From Microbacteriaceae bacterium 3FA27C10 (GTDB lineage Bacteria; Actinomycetota; Actinomycetes; Actinomycetales; Microbacteriaceae), in assembly GCA_005502775.1 (NCBI GenBank), contig SCNI01000005.1, forward strand, positions 1-64,000: a DNA stretch of 64,000 nt. The letters are read 5' to 3'. Of this stretch, positions 14,294-23,110 are shown piece by piece. The notes below the pieces were generated by a model, which saw only the letters and a program-made list of their open reading frames with translations, had not been told where the DNA came from and made no database searches. The number at the start of each line of letters is the position of its first letter. The first letter of the stretch is position 1. Made by a program: the position numbers and the translations under genes.

Positions 14294-14632
14294 ATGAGCG
14301 ATTTCGACGAAGCCGATGCCATCCGGGACATCGCCGAGGTGCCCGCCATCGAGGTCATCACCACGACCGCAGTGCACCTGATGAGCGCCGCCGCCGTGAA
14401 GTGCGGCCTCGCCGACGACCCGTCGGTGCAGACCGACCTCGATGAGGCCCGCAAGCTCATCACGGCGCTCGCGGGGCTCGTGACGGCATCCGCGCCCTTC
14501 CTCGGCGACCAGCACGCCCGGAGCCTGCGCGACGGACTGCGTTCGCTCCAGCTCGCGTTCCGCGAGGCCTCCCCCATCCAGGACCCGATCGGCGAGGGCC
14601 CCGGCGAGAAGTACACCGGCCCCGTCAGCTGA
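14294..14632 (+). CDS. DUF1844 family protein
   Basis: This is a 112-residue acidic protein with an N-terminal EVPAIEVITTTAVHLMSAAAVKCGL block that matches the DUF1844 pattern, followed by a LITALAGLVTASAPFLGDQHARSLRDGLRSLQ helical half. DUF1844 genes typically sit divergently next to infC in actinobacteria, as here, but their function is unknown. ATG 14294 has AAGGATG about eight bases ahead. It ends six bases before the sseB-like gene ends, with no terminator between. Confidence 0.88.
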   Translation: MSDFDEADAIRDIAEVPAIEVITTTAVHLMSAAAVKCGLADDPSVQTDLDEARKLITALAGLVTASAPFLGDQHARSLRDGLRSLQLAFREASPIQDPIGEGPGEKYTGPVS

Positions 14633-14638
14633 GCCCGT

Positions 14639-15406
14639 TCAGGATGCGGTGAGCCGCACCCCGAGGGAGTCCACCCGCTCGGCGATGGTGGCATCGGCCG
14701 CCCAGCTCGTCTGCAGGCGCGCGACGAGGGCGTTCAGCTGCGCCTGATCGAGACCCGGGACGAGTGCGACGACGACGTGCACCTCGGGGCCGCGGAAGAG
14801 GGCATCCGGATCTCCCGGCTCGAGCCGGACGGTGGCGACGGCGGCCTCGTCGGCCACCGACGCGGCGAAAGCCTCGGCCACCCCGGGGTCCAGAGGAGCG
14901 GGCGTCCACGAGAGGTCTTGCGCGAGCGCCCACACGGCCGGGCGCCGCAGGACGAACTCGGTGGGCGAAGCGGGGTCGAGGACCACGAGCTCGGTTCCCT
15001 CGGCCGCAGCCGCGAGGGCCGCACGGCGGGCCTCGACGGGAATGGGCCGGGCCTTCGGGTTCCACGCGGAGAGGGCTCCGACCGAGGTGAAGGCCGGGAG
15101 CACGCGGCGACCGTCCGGAGCGGCGACCGTCACCAGTGAGAGCTCCTGGGTCTTGTCGACGCGAAGACCGGCATCCGTCACGCCCTCCTCGCCGGCGTGG
15201 GCGACGAGCGGAACCAGCAAGCGGACCCCGCGCAGGGCGTCGACGACCTCGGCCTGTCCGCCGCGGCCGGCCCGGAAGCGCTCGATCGCGGCGATCAGCT
15301 CCGCCGGCGCGCTGCCGTCGTCGGTCTCACTGCCGTGGGATTCGAAGTGCCTGCCCTTCCAGGGCTGACCCGCCGAATCGGTCAGCCGGGGGTCGTGCTC
15401 AGTCAG
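14639..15406 (-). CDS. SseB family protein
   Basis: The 255-residue product has an N-terminal [12 protein letters not shown] segment and an SseB-type core (about 40-130) with [21 protein letters not shown]. The C-terminal half (about 160-255) is less conserved. SseB-like proteins are of unknown or varied function. The start is uncertain: no ATG or GTG exists near the N-terminus. CTG at 15406 overlaps the hisA end by eight bases and gives the natural N-terminus, so translation is likely coupled to hisA. It is the last gene of the his unit. Confidence 0.8.
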   Translation of the reverse strand: MTEHDPRLTDSAGQPWKGRHFESHGSETDDGSAPAELIAAIERFRAGRGGQAEVVDALRGVRLLVPLVAHAGEEGVTDAGLRVDKTQELSLVTVAAPDGRRVLPAFTSVGALSAWNPKARPIPVEARRAALAAAAEGTELVVLDPASPTEFVLRRPAVWALAQDLSWTPAPLDPGVAEAFAASVADEAAVATVRLEPGDPDALFRGPEVHVVVALVPGLDQAQLNALVARLQTSWAADATIAERVDSLGVRLTAS

Positions 15407-16145
15407 AGGCCACGTCCAGCGCTTCGGCGAGCGTGAAGGCGCCCGCGTAGAGCGCGCGGCCCACGATCGCACCCTCGAGACCGAGCGGCACGAGAGCGCG
15501 CAACTCGGCGAGGTCGTCGAGACTCGAGATGCCGCCGGATGCGATCACGGGGCGCGAGGTGCGCTCCATCACCTGGCGGAGAAGCTCGATGCTCGGGCCC
15601 TTGAGCGTGCCGTCCTTCGTGACGTCGGTGACGACGTATCGTGCGCATCCGGCCTCTTCGAGGCGCTCCATGACCTGCCAGAGGTCTCCGCCGTCTTCCG
15701 TCCAGCCACGGGCGGCGAGGGTGGTTCCGCGCACGTCGAGCCCGACCGCGATGGCGTCGCCGTACTGCGCGATGACGCTCGCTGCCCACTCCGGATTCTC
15801 GAGGGCCGCAGTGCCGAGGTTGATGCGCTTCGCGCCGGATTCGAGGGCCGTCTCGAGACTCGCGTCGTCGCGGATGCCGCCCGAGACCTCGACGTTGACG
15901 CCCTTGGCCTGACGGATGACCTTCTTGATGATGCCGAGGTTGTTGCCGCGACCGAAGGCCGCGTCGAGGTCGACGAGGTGGATCCACTCCGCACCCTGCG
16001 AGATCCAGTCGGCGGCCGCGTCGACCGGATCTCCGTGGTTGGTCTCGGTGCCGGCCACGCCCTGGGTCAGGCGCACCGCCTTGCCGTCGGCCACGTCGAC
16101 CGCGGGGAGGAGCACGAGGCCCGGTGCTTTGTTGAACTCGCTCAT
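15399..16145 (-). CDS. hisA: phosphoribosyl isomerase A (HisA, probably dual HisA/TrpF)
   Basis: This (beta-alpha)8-barrel isomerase acts in histidine synthesis. The 248-residue product starts [17 protein letters not shown] at ATG 16145 with AAGGAATC ahead. It has both phosphate-binding loops ([10 protein letters not shown] about 82-91 and [12 protein letters not shown]). The catalytic Asp pair is in LLPAVDV and [10 protein letters not shown]. It closely resembles actinobacterial PriA, which also performs the TrpF step of tryptophan synthesis. Dual function is inferred from family, not shown. Confidence 0.93.
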   Translation of the reverse strand: MSEFNKAPGLVLLPAVDVADGKAVRLTQGVAGTETNHGDPVDAAADWISQGAEWIHLVDLDAAFGRGNNLGIIKKVIRQAKGVNVEVSGGIRDDASLETALESGAKRINLGTAALENPEWAASVIAQYGDAIAVGLDVRGTTLAARGWTEDGGDLWQVMERLEEAGCARYVVTDVTKDGTLKGPSIELLRQVMERTSRPVIASGGISSLDDLAELRALVPLGLEGAIVGRALYAGAFTLAEALDVASD

Positions 16146-16242
16146 TGCCTGATTCCTTGTTCGGTGCTTGATCGGCGGTCCGGCGGCGGACCCCACGCGA
16201 TCGTAGCGATTCGTGCGCCCCGCGTCGAAACGGCGGCGGACC

Positions 16243-16878
16243 CTACTTCAGGGTGCCGAGCCAGTTCGACATCAACCGGATGCCCGCCTCACCCGACTTC
16301 TCGGGGTGGAACTGGGTGGCCGAGAGCGGACCGTTCTCCACCGCGGCGACGAAGCGCGAGCCGTGCTCGGCCCAGGTGACCAGCGGCGGTCGGTGGGTCT
16401 TGTCGGGCGTCAGCTCCCATTGCTGGGCGGCGTAGGAGTGCACGAAGTAGAAGCGCTCGTCGCGGATGCCGTCGAAGAGCACGGAGTCCGCCGGCGCATC
16501 CACGGTGTTCCAGCCCATGTGGGGAACGACCTCGGCCTCGAGCAGCTCGACGACGCCGGGCCACTCCGCGAGCCCCTCGGTCTGCACCCCGCGCTCGATG
16601 CCCTCGGCGAACAGCACCTGCATTCCCACGCAGATGCCGAGCACCGGGCGGCCACCGGCGAGGCGCTTGTCGATGATCTCGCCGCCGCGCACGGCGTTGA
16701 GCTGCGTGATCACCGCGTCGAAGGCGCCGACGCCCGGCACGACCAGGCCATCGGCCTCGAGCGCGGCCACGCGGTCAGCCGTGACGGTGACCTCGGCGCC
16801 CGCGCGCTCGAGCGCTTTCGCGGCCGAGTGGATGTTGCCGCTGCCGTAGTCGAACAGCACGACGTTCGGGCGGCTCAT
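16243..16878 (-). CDS. hisH: imidazole glycerol phosphate synthase, glutaminase subunit
   Basis: HisH releases ammonia from glutamine for HisF, which is not in this window. The 211-residue product is a class I glutamine amidotransferase with the nucleophile Cys83 in GICVGMQ and the His191/Glu193 pair in QFHPEKSG. The N-terminal LFDYGSGN is the conserved start. It begins 13 bases after hisB and is separated from hisA by 97 bases. Confidence 0.97.
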   Translation of the reverse strand: MSRPNVVLFDYGSGNIHSAAKALERAGAEVTVTADRVAALEADGLVVPGVGAFDAVITQLNAVRGGEIIDKRLAGGRPVLGICVGMQVLFAEGIERGVQTEGLAEWPGVVELLEAEVVPHMGWNTVDAPADSVLFDGIRDERFYFVHSYAAQQWELTPDKTHRPPLVTWAEHGSRFVAAVENGPLSATQFHPEKSGEAGIRLMSNWLGTLK

Positions 16879-16891
16879 CGGAGAACGCCGA

Positions 16892-17497
16892 TCACAGGGC
16901 GCCCTTGGTGGACGGCACGCCGCTCACCAGGGGGTCGAACGCCTTGGCCTGGCGGAACGCGCGCGCGAAGGCCTTGAACTCCGCCTCGGCGATGTGGTGC
17001 GGGTCTCGGCCGCCGAGCACGGTGATGTGCACGGTGAGCCCGGCGTTGAAGGTGATCGCTTCGAAGACGTGGCGCACCATGGAGCCCGTGAAGTGGCCCC
17101 CGATGAGGTGGAACTCGAAGCCCGCGGGCTCACCGGTGTGCACGAGGTACGGGCGGCCCGAGATGTCCACCACGGCCTGCACGAGCGCCTCGTCGAGCGG
17201 CACGAGGGCGTCGCCGAAACGCGAGATGCCCGACTTGTCGCCGAGCGCCTGACGGATGGCCTGACCGAGCACGATGCCGATGTCCTCGACCGTGTGGTGC
17301 ACGTCGATCTCGATGTCGCCCTTCGCGCGCACCGTCAGATCGGTGAGCGAGTGCTTCGCGAAGGCGGTGAGCAGGTGGTCGTAGAACGGCACCGAGGTCT
17401 GGATGTCGGAGACGCCGGTGCCGTCGAGGTCGAGACTCAGCTCGATCGACGACTCGCTGGTCTCCCGCCGGAGCTGCGCGGTGCGAGGTGCGGTCAT
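16892..17497 (-). CDS. hisB: imidazoleglycerol-phosphate dehydratase
   Basis: This is a manganese enzyme that dehydrates IGP. The 201-residue single-function product shows [10 protein letters not shown] (65-74) and the repeated half-motif [16 protein letters not shown] near 165-180, which supply the metal ligands. ATG 17497 overlaps the hisC stop as ATGA. There is no HisB-N phosphatase domain. Confidence 0.98.
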   Translation of the reverse strand: MTAPRTAQLRRETSESSIELSLDLDGTGVSDIQTSVPFYDHLLTAFAKHSLTDLTVRAKGDIEIDVHHTVEDIGIVLGQAIRQALGDKSGISRFGDALVPLDEALVQAVVDISGRPYLVHTGEPAGFEFHLIGGHFTGSMVRHVFEAITFNAGLTVHITVLGGRDPHHIAEAEFKAFARAFRQAKAFDPLVSGVPSTKGAL

Positions 17498-18585
17498 GAC
17501 GCCATCCTATCGACGGTGAGTTCACGCATCGCGTCGAGGAAGGCGGTGGTCTCTGCGGCGGTGCCCGCACTCACGCGCAGATGACCCGGGATGCCGAGGT
17601 TGCGGATGATGATGCCGCGGTCGAGGAGCTGCTGCCACAACCATTCCGGGTCGTCGACGCCGCCGAAGAGGACGAAGTTCGCCTCACTGGGCCACGGCGT
17701 GTAGCCGAGCTCGGCGAGCACCGTCACGATGCGGTCGCGCTGGGCCTTGATGTCGTCGACCATCGCGAGCATCTCGGGCGCGTGAGCGAGTGCGGCGACG
17801 GCGGCGGACTGCGTGAGGGCAGAGAGGTGGTAGGGCAGGCGCACCAGGCGGAGCGCATCCGTCACCGCCGGATCGGCCGCCAGGTAGCCCAGCCGCGCCC
17901 CGGCGAAGGCGAAGGCCTTGCTCATGGTGCGCGAGACGATCAGGCGCGGTCGGCCCTCGAGCAGCGTGAGCGCGCTCGGACGGCCGCTCGGCATGAACTC
18001 GGCGTACGCCTCGTCGACCACGACGATGCCGTCGAAGGCGTCGTAGGCGGCGGCGATGGTGTCGAGGCCGAGCCCGGTGCCGGTGGGGTTGTTGGGGGCA
18101 CAGAAGAAGACGATGTCAGGGTTCGTGCGCTCGATCCACTCGACCGCGGTCGCGGGCGAGATGAGGTAGTCGGCGTCGCGCTCACCCGCGATCCATGCCG
18201 TGCCGGTGGACGCCGCGATGATCGAGTGCATCGAGTAGGTGGGAGGGAACCCGAGAACCGATCGCCCGGGGCCCCCGAACGCCTGCATGATCTGCTGCAG
18301 CACCTCGTTCGAGCCGTTGGCCGCCCAGATGTTCTCGCGGCTCAGCCCCTCACCGAGGTATCCGGCGAGGGAGTCGCGTAGCGCTGTGAACTCCCGGTCG
18401 GGGTAGCGATTGACCGTGAGGAGCTCACGGGCGATGGCCTCGATGATGTCGCGCGCCACGTCTTCGGGGATGGGATGCGTGTTCTCGTTGACGTTGAGTT
18501 CGACCGGAAGGTGCAGGTGCGGAGCACCATACGGGCTCAGACCGCGCAGGTCGTCTCGAATGGGCAGGTCATCGAGGGAGGTCAC
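17494..18585 (-). CDS. hisC: histidinol-phosphate aminotransferase
   Basis: This PLP aminotransferase of 363 residues has NNPTG (165-169), the DEAY pair (191-194) and the PLP lysine in [16 protein letters not shown] (Lys223). The GTG start at 18585 has no Shine-Dalgarno but has TAGAAT six bases upstream, so the transcript is probably leaderless. hisC heads the his unit; hisD, which usually precedes it, is not here. Confidence 0.97.
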   Translation of the reverse strand: MTSLDDLPIRDDLRGLSPYGAPHLHLPVELNVNENTHPIPEDVARDIIEAIARELLTVNRYPDREFTALRDSLAGYLGEGLSRENIWAANGSNEVLQQIMQAFGGPGRSVLGFPPTYSMHSIIAASTGTAWIAGERDADYLISPATAVEWIERTNPDIVFFCAPNNPTGTGLGLDTIAAAYDAFDGIVVVDEAYAEFMPSGRPSALTLLEGRPRLIVSRTMSKAFAFAGARLGYLAADPAVTDALRLVRLPYHLSALTQSAAVAALAHAPEMLAMVDDIKAQRDRIVTVLAELGYTPWPSEANFVLFGGVDDPEWLWQQLLDRGIIIRNLGIPGHLRVSAGTAAETTAFLDAMRELTVDRMAS

Positions 18586-18597
18586 TGAAGAATTCTA
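18586..18597 (-). promoter_or_regulatory. predicted hisC promoter -10 element (leaderless start)
   Basis: TAGAAT (complement of 18592-18597) is followed by exactly six bases and then GTG. This is a strong -10; no convincing -35 lies upstream. Confidence 0.55.
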
Positions 18598-18649
18598 CCC
18601 AAGGCCGCCGGCCAGTTCTGCGTGGGCGACCCTGCGCACGCGCCCGGAC

Positions 18650-19018
18650 TCAGCGGGCGATGTCGGCCGGAATGGCGATGCGCTGGCCGGGCTGCACCGC
18701 CGAGTCGGTGAGCTGGTTCAGGCTCACGATCTCGGCGATGACGTCGCGCGGATCGGCCGCGGGAGCGAGCGACTCGGCGATGCCCCAGAGGCTCTGGCCG
18801 GCCTGCACCGTCAGGTAGTGGAAATCAGAGGCGCTGCCCGTGCCCGTGGCGACAGCCGAACCGCCGCCGAAGAGGGCGAGCGAGGCGAGCACGGCGACCA
18901 CCGGGAGAGCGATCAGGGCCGCGAGCACCTTGCGGCCTCGGGCCGTGATGTGAAGGCGCCCGGTCTGGAGACGCGTCGCGGGAGCGTGTGCGGTGCCGAA
19001 CGGTGCTGCAATGCTCAT
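18650..19018 (-). CDS. LysM-domain membrane protein, SOS-linked (ChiZ/Rv2719c type)
   Basis: The product has 122 residues: a basic N-terminus, one membrane helix (about 31-50), and an extracytoplasmic LysM domain (about 67-117) with LTVQAGQSLWGIAESL and VQPGQRIAIP. LysM domains bind peptidoglycan. ATG 19018 has AGGAGG at ideal spacing. It is divergent from lexA and shares its SOS operator, as in M. tuberculosis Rv2719c (ChiZ) and the Corynebacterium DivS-type genes, which block cell division during DNA damage. By context it is probably an SOS-induced division inhibitor or wall-binding protein. No hydrolase domain is visible. Confidence 0.85.
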   Translation of the reverse strand: MSIAAPFGTAHAPATRLQTGRLHITARGRKVLAALIALPVVAVLASLALFGGGSAVATGTGSASDFHYLTVQAGQSLWGIAESLAPAADPRDVIAEIVSLNQLTDSAVQPGQRIAIPADIAR

Positions 19019-19038
19019 GATTTCCTCCTGAAGAATTC

Positions 19039-19068
19039 GCATCGGTGCTCGGCCGGGAGCACCGATGC
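19039..19068 (-). promoter_or_regulatory. 12-bp perfect hairpin in LysM gene leader
   Basis: GCATCGGTGCTC (19039-19050) pairs perfectly with GAGCACCGATGC (19057-19068) around a six-base loop (19051-19056). In transcript sense it begins about ten bases after the predicted start and ends about ten bases before the AGGAGG ribosome site. No T-run follows, so it is more likely a 5' stability or translation-control stem than a terminator. Confidence 0.75.
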
Positions 19069-19079
19069 GAAGCTGTGTT

Positions 19080-19095
19080 CCGAATATATATTCGA
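19080..19095. promoter_or_regulatory. SOS box (LexA operator) between LysM gene and lexA
   Basis: CGAATATATATTCG (19081-19094) is a perfect 14-bp palindrome. The 16-bp site differs from the Gram-positive LexA consensus (TCGAAC-N4-GTTCGA) at three positions, mainly A/T for C/G at the inner arms. It serves the LysM gene and, being the only good box in this gap, probably lexA as well. Confidence 0.8.
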
Positions 19096-19111
19096 TTAAG
19101 TGGTTCGTCAA
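19083..19111 (-). promoter_or_regulatory. promoter of the LysM gene
   Basis: TTGACG (complement of 19106-19111), 17 bases, then TATATT (complement of 19083-19088). The -10 hexamer lies inside the SOS box, so LexA binding would block it directly. This is the best -35/-10 pair in the window. Confidence 0.7.
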
Positions 19112-19253
19112 CCGGAACTTCGCGGGAAATGCCGCGACACACTCGAAGACATGTGCGTATTCGAGCAGTTCTCGGATACAGTTTCGATCGACAGGTGAAC
19201 TCAATCACCAGCCACCGACATCGGGGGTGGCGGAGAGCAGAAAGCAGGTAGAC

Positions 19254-19928
19254 GTGGCGAACGACTCGGGCCGCACTCGGCGGCGCAAGAGCCTGAGCGA
19301 CAAGCAGCTCGCCATCCTGGATGTCATCCAGCGCTCGGTCGTGGCGCGCGGCTATCCGCCGAGCATGCGCGAGATCGGCGACGCAGTCGGTCTCGCCTCG
19401 CTCTCCAGCGTCACCCATCAGCTCAACCAGCTCGAGCTCAGCGGCTACCTGCGGCGCGACCCCAACCGGCCGCGCGCGATGGAGGTGCTCATCGACATGC
19501 CCACGCTCGACGACGCACCCTCCCCCGATGCCGACTCCGCCCCACCGGTCGGCGACGCCGCCCTCGTGCCGCTCGTGGGACGGATCGCCGCGGGCATCCC
19601 GATCACCGCCGAGCAGCAGGTCGACGAGGTCTTCCCCCTCCCCCGTCAGCTCGTCGGCAACGGCGAGCTCTTCATGCTCAAAGTCGTGGGCGAATCGATG
19701 ATCGACGCGGCCATCTGCGACGGCGACTGGGTGGTGATCCGGCAGCAGAGCACGGCCGAGAACGGCGACATCGTGGCCGCCATGCTCGACGACGAGGCCA
19801 CGGTGAAGGTGTTCCGTCAGCGCGACGGCCACACCTGGCTACTCCCCCGCAATACCAACTTCGAGCCCATCCTCGGCGACTTCGCCACGGTGCTCGGCAA
19901 GGTCGTCGCGGTGCTCAGAGCGGTCTGA
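19254..19928 (+). CDS. lexA: LexA repressor
   Basis: LexA represses SOS genes and cleaves itself when RecA is active. The 224-residue product has an N-terminal winged helix (about 14-75) with [21 protein letters not shown] and a C-terminal S24 protease-like domain. The cleavage bond is Ala113-Gly114 (RIAAGIP), with catalytic Ser148 (GESMI) and Lys185 (TVKVF). The GTG start at 19254 gives the normal N-terminus; the frame is open 63 codons further upstream but covers the operator. It has AGGTAG ahead, a weak ribosome site. The SOS box at 19080-19095 lies about 160 bases upstream. Confidence 0.98.
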   Translation: MANDSGRTRRRKSLSDKQLAILDVIQRSVVARGYPPSMREIGDAVGLASLSSVTHQLNQLELSGYLRRDPNRPRAMEVLIDMPTLDDAPSPDADSAPPVGDAALVPLVGRIAAGIPITAEQQVDEVFPLPRQLVGNGELFMLKVVGESMIDAAICDGDWVVIRQQSTAENGDIVAAMLDDEATVKVFRQRDGHTWLLPRNTNFEPILGDFATVLGKVVAVLRAV

Positions 19929-19942
19929 CCTCCTCGCGAGAC

Positions 19943-19987
19943 ACCGAAATCCGCCCTGAGACCCGAGGTCTTGGGGCGGATTTCGGT
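19943..19987. terminator. long hairpin between lexA and hflX, likely bidirectional terminator
   Basis: Arms 19943-19956 and 19974-19987 pair perfectly over 14 bp (ACCGAAATCCGCCC). The loop contains a second five-bp stem, AGACC/GGTCT (19959-19963 and 19967-19971). It lies between two convergent genes, so it can stop both. There is no T-run on either side. Confidence 0.7.
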
Positions 19988-20024
19988 ATCTCGGCGGGAT
20001 GATCGTGACGCAGACCGCGGATGC

Positions 20025-21569
20025 TCAGCGCGAGACCGCGAACTCCACCAGGCGGTCCTCGAACTCCGGGTTCACGAGAGCACGAACGTGCGTACCCGAT
20101 TCTTCGTAGTCGGTGCTCAGTACAGTGTTCTTCTCGTGCAGCAGCGTCACGAGGTCTCCGCGCTCGTACGGCACGAGCAGCTCGACCTCGACGCTCGGCC
20201 GGGGGATCATCTCGTCGATGCGCGCCAGCAGCTCCGGGATGCCTTCGCCCGATCGCGCCGACACGAACATCGCCGTGGGCTCGAGCCCGCGCAGCACCAA
20301 CCGGTCGTCGTCGGTCACGAGGTCGCTCTTGTTGAACACCACGATCTCGGGGATGTCCCGCGCTCCGGCTTCACCGAGCACGTCGCGCACCGTGGCGATC
20401 TGGCCGGCAGGGTCGGGGTGCGATCCGTCGACGACGTGCACCACCACATCCGAGTCGGCCACCTCTTCGAAGGTCGAGCGGAAGGCCTCGACCAGCTGGT
20501 GCGGCAGCGCGCGCACGAAACCCACCGTGTCGGCGAGCGTGTACGGGCGCCCGTCGGCCGTGGCCGACTTGCGCACCGTCGCATCGAGGGTCGCGAAGAG
20601 GGCGTTCTCGACGAGCACGCCCGCGCTCGTCACGCGGTTGAGCAGCGAGGACTTTCCGGCGTTGGTGTAGCCCACGATCGCCACGCTCGGCACGGCGTTG
20701 CGCTTGCGGTTGGCCCGCTTCGCCTCGCGGGCCGGCTTCATGGCCACGATCTGCTTGCGCAGCTTCGCCATGCGAGTGTGGATGCGCCGGCGGTCGAGCT
20801 CGATCTTCGTCTCACCAGGGCCGCGGGAGCCCATTCCGGCGCCCGCGCCACCCACCTGGCCACCGGCCTGACGGGACATCGAGTCACCCCAGCCGCGGAG
20901 CCTGGGCAGCAGGTACTCGAGCTGCGCGAGCTCCACCTGCGCCTTGCCTTCGCGGCTCTTGGCGTGCTGGCTGAAGATGTCGAGGATGACGGCCGTGCGG
21001 TCGATCACCTTCACCTTCACCACGTCTTCGAGCGCGCGACGCTGGCTGGGCGCGAGTTCGGTGTCGGCGATCACGGTGTCGGCACCGAGGCTCGCCACGA
21101 TGGCCCGCAGCTCCTCGGCCTTGCCCTTGCCGAAGTAGGTGCTGGGGTCGGGATGCGGCCGGCGCTGCAGCAGGCCGTCGAGAACGGCGGCCCCGGCGGT
21201 CTCGGCGAGAGCCGCGAGCTCGCGCAGCGAGTTCTCGGCATCGTCGAGCGAGCCCTGCGAGTAGACGCCGATGATCACGACGTTCTCCAGCCTCAGCTGG
21301 CGGTACTCGACCTCGGTGACGTCTTCGAGCTCGGTCGAGAGCCCCGCCACCCGGCGGAGCGACTGGCGGTCTTCGCGGTCGAACTGGTCGCCGTCGTAGC
21401 CGTGACCCGGCGCATCCGCCGTCTCGGTGCGCTGGAGCGCCTGGGCCGAGCCGGGGGCGAAGAGCGAGAATCCGCTCGAACGCGATTCGGCGCGGGCCAG
21501 CACCCGGGCGACGACGTCGTCACCGGTGGATTCGGGATCCGCGGTCGTGTGGTCTGACATTGCAGTCAA
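20025..21569 (-). CDS. hflX: GTPase HflX
   Basis: HflX is a ribosome-splitting GTPase that rescues stalled 70S ribosomes. The 514-residue product has an N-terminal HflX domain with the LDGLLQRRPHPDPSTYFGKGKA region, a coiled linker (about 210-270) and a central GTPase domain with the P-loop GYTNAGKSS, DTVGFVR (G3) and NKSD (G4). The start may be TTG 21569, which has GGAGG six bases ahead, or ATG 21560 with GGAGG 15 bases ahead; I prefer the TTG on spacing. It ends convergent to lexA. Confidence 0.96.
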   Translation of the reverse strand: MTAMSDHTTADPESTGDDVVARVLARAESRSSGFSLFAPGSAQALQRTETADAPGHGYDGDQFDREDRQSLRRVAGLSTELEDVTEVEYRQLRLENVVIIGVYSQGSLDDAENSLRELAALAETAGAAVLDGLLQRRPHPDPSTYFGKGKAEELRAIVASLGADTVIADTELAPSQRRALEDVVKVKVIDRTAVILDIFSQHAKSREGKAQVELAQLEYLLPRLRGWGDSMSRQAGGQVGGAGAGMGSRGPGETKIELDRRRIHTRMAKLRKQIVAMKPAREAKRANRKRNAVPSVAIVGYTNAGKSSLLNRVTSAGVLVENALFATLDATVRKSATADGRPYTLADTVGFVRALPHQLVEAFRSTFEEVADSDVVVHVVDGSHPDPAGQIATVRDVLGEAGARDIPEIVVFNKSDLVTDDDRLVLRGLEPTAMFVSARSGEGIPELLARIDEMIPRPSVEVELLVPYERGDLVTLLHEKNTVLSTDYEESGTHVRALVNPEFEDRLVEFAVSR

Positions 21570-21588
21570 GACTAGCCTCCTTGTTTGC

Positions 21589-21600
21589 TAGATTCCCTCT
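21589..21600 (+). promoter_or_regulatory. predicted promoter -10 element of the RsmC-like gene (leaderless)
   Basis: TAGATT (21589-21594) is followed by six bases and then ATG 21601, the spacing expected for transcription starting on the start codon. No Shine-Dalgarno is seen. Confidence 0.5.
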
Positions 21601-22209
21601 ATGGATGGCGAGCACTACTTCTCCGCGCAGCCCGCCGGAGAGCTCTCCCTGCGGGAGATCGGCGTGACTCTGGCCGGCTCCCCCTACCGCCTCACGACGG
21701 CGTCGGGCGTGTTCAGCCCCGACCGGATCGATGCCGGAACCCAGGTTCTGCTGGCGAACGCGCCCACTCCCCCACCCGGCGGGAATCTGCTCGATCTCGG
21801 GTGCGGTTGGGGGCCCGTCTCGTTGACTCTCGCTCTGAAGTCACCGCGTGCGACGGTGTGGGCGGTCGATGTCAACGAGCGCGCTCTGGATCTGGTTCGT
21901 CGGAATGCTCACATCATGGGTCTCGACAATATCAACGCCTGTCGTCCGGAAGATGTTCCCGCTGATCTCGGTTTCACCACGATCTGGTCGAATCCGCCGA
22001 TCCGGGTCGGCAAGAACGAGCTGCACGCGATGCTGGAGCACTGGCTGCCGAGACTCGACGCAGGGTCGGATGCCTGGCTCGTCGTGCAGAAGAACCTCGG
22101 ATCCGATTCGCTGCAGCGGTGGCTCGACACCGAGTTCCCGGGGCTCACGGTGGCGCGCACCACCACCAACAAGGGGTATCGCGTGCTACGGGTGCGCAAG
22201 CGCGGCTGA
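21601..22209 (+). CDS. RsmC-like class I RNA methyltransferase
   Basis: This is a SAM-dependent methyltransferase of 202 residues with the fold's motif I LLDLGCGWGP (about 63-72), VDVNERAL, and the catalytic NPPIRVGK (about 130-137). NPPF/NPPI with a short N-terminus fits the RsmC (16S rRNA G1207 N2) subgroup, but the substrate cannot be settled from sequence. It is one of the few plus-strand genes and converges on dapF with seven bases between them. Confidence 0.88.
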   Translation: MDGEHYFSAQPAGELSLREIGVTLAGSPYRLTTASGVFSPDRIDAGTQVLLANAPTPPPGGNLLDLGCGWGPVSLTLALKSPRATVWAVDVNERALDLVRRNAHIMGLDNINACRPEDVPADLGFTTIWSNPPIRVGKNELHAMLEHWLPRLDAGSDAWLVVQKNLGSDSLQRWLDTEFPGLTVARTTTNKGYRVLRVRKRG

Positions 22210-22216
22210 GCCGGGG

Positions 22217-23098
22217 TCAGGCGATCGAGAGATCGCCCTCGTAGACGAGTTCCGCCGGCCCGGAGAGGGCCACATGCTCGCCGTCCTCGGTCGGGAACAT
22301 CCGCACCCCCACGACACCTCCCGGGACAGCCACGCTCCAGTTGTTGGGTGCACCAGCCCCGGCCCAGTGGCGCGTCGCGAGCGCTGCCGCCGCCGCGCCC
22401 GTGCCGCAGGAGAGTGTCTCGCCGCTCCCGCGCTCGTGCACCCGCATCCGGATGTGACCGACGCCGTCGCGCACGAGCGGGTCGCCGGGAACAACGAACT
22501 CGACGTTCGCGCCGTCTTGGGGCAGCGGTTCCAGATGCGGGATGAAGCTGAGGTCGGCGGCGTCGAGCTCGTCGTCGTCGGCCAGCGCCACGACCACGTG
22601 CGGGTTGCCCACATTGATGCCCAGACCGGGCCGGGCGACCGGCAGGTTCTTGGCGCGCACGAGCGGCTCGCCGCCATCCAGCCGCCAGCGGCCGAGGTCT
22701 ACCTGGAAGCCGAGCTTGTTGCGCTGCACGTCGCGCACGCCGCCACGGGTGCCGATGACGAGAGTCTCGCCCGGGGCCAGGGTGGCCAGATCGTTGTCGA
22801 GGAGATAGCGGGTGTAGACGCGGATGCCGTTGCCGCACATCTCGGAGAGCGAGCCGTCAGCGTTGTAGTAATCCATGAACCACTCGGCCGCCGGGTCTTC
22901 GGCCAGGGCCGCCTTGCCCGCCTCGAGGCTCTTCGAGCGCACCACGCGTAACAGCCCGTCGGCGCCGACGCCGAAATGGCGGTCGCAGATGGCCGCGATC
23001 TGCATGGGGCTGAGGTCGATCTCACCGTCGGGATCGGTGAACAGCACGAAATCGTTTCCGGTGCCCTGGCCCTTGGTGAAGTGCAGCTCGGCTGGCAT
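22217..23098 (-). CDS. dapF: diaminopimelate epimerase
   Basis: It converts LL- to meso-diaminopimelate, needed for peptidoglycan and lysine. The 293-residue product keeps both catalytic cysteines, Cys88 (MCGNG) and Cys231 (SCGTG), and QGTGNDF near the start. ATG 23098 lies four bases after miaA with no Shine-Dalgarno; TAGACT six bases upstream suggests its own leaderless transcript from within the miaA end. Confidence 0.97.
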   Translation of the reverse strand: MPAELHFTKGQGTGNDFVLFTDPDGEIDLSPMQIAAICDRHFGVGADGLLRVVRSKSLEAGKAALAEDPAAEWFMDYYNADGSLSEMCGNGIRVYTRYLLDNDLATLAPGETLVIGTRGGVRDVQRNKLGFQVDLGRWRLDGGEPLVRAKNLPVARPGLGINVGNPHVVVALADDDELDAADLSFIPHLEPLPQDGANVEFVVPGDPLVRDGVGHIRMRVHERGSGETLSCGTGAAAAALATRHWAGAGAPNNWSVAVPGGVVGVRMFPTEDGEHVALSGPAELVYEGDLSIA

Positions 23099-23110
23099 GG
23101 ATTCAGTCTA
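23099..23110 (-). promoter_or_regulatory. predicted internal dapF promoter -10 element (leaderless)
   Basis: TAGACT (complement of 23105-23110) followed by GAATCC and the ATG. It overlaps the last codons of miaA. Confidence 0.45.

Noticed and set aside
19143-19164. Second SOS box before lexA (TCGAA and TTCGA arms)
   Set aside because: The arms are 12 bases apart, not six as LexA needs, so it is not counted as an operator.
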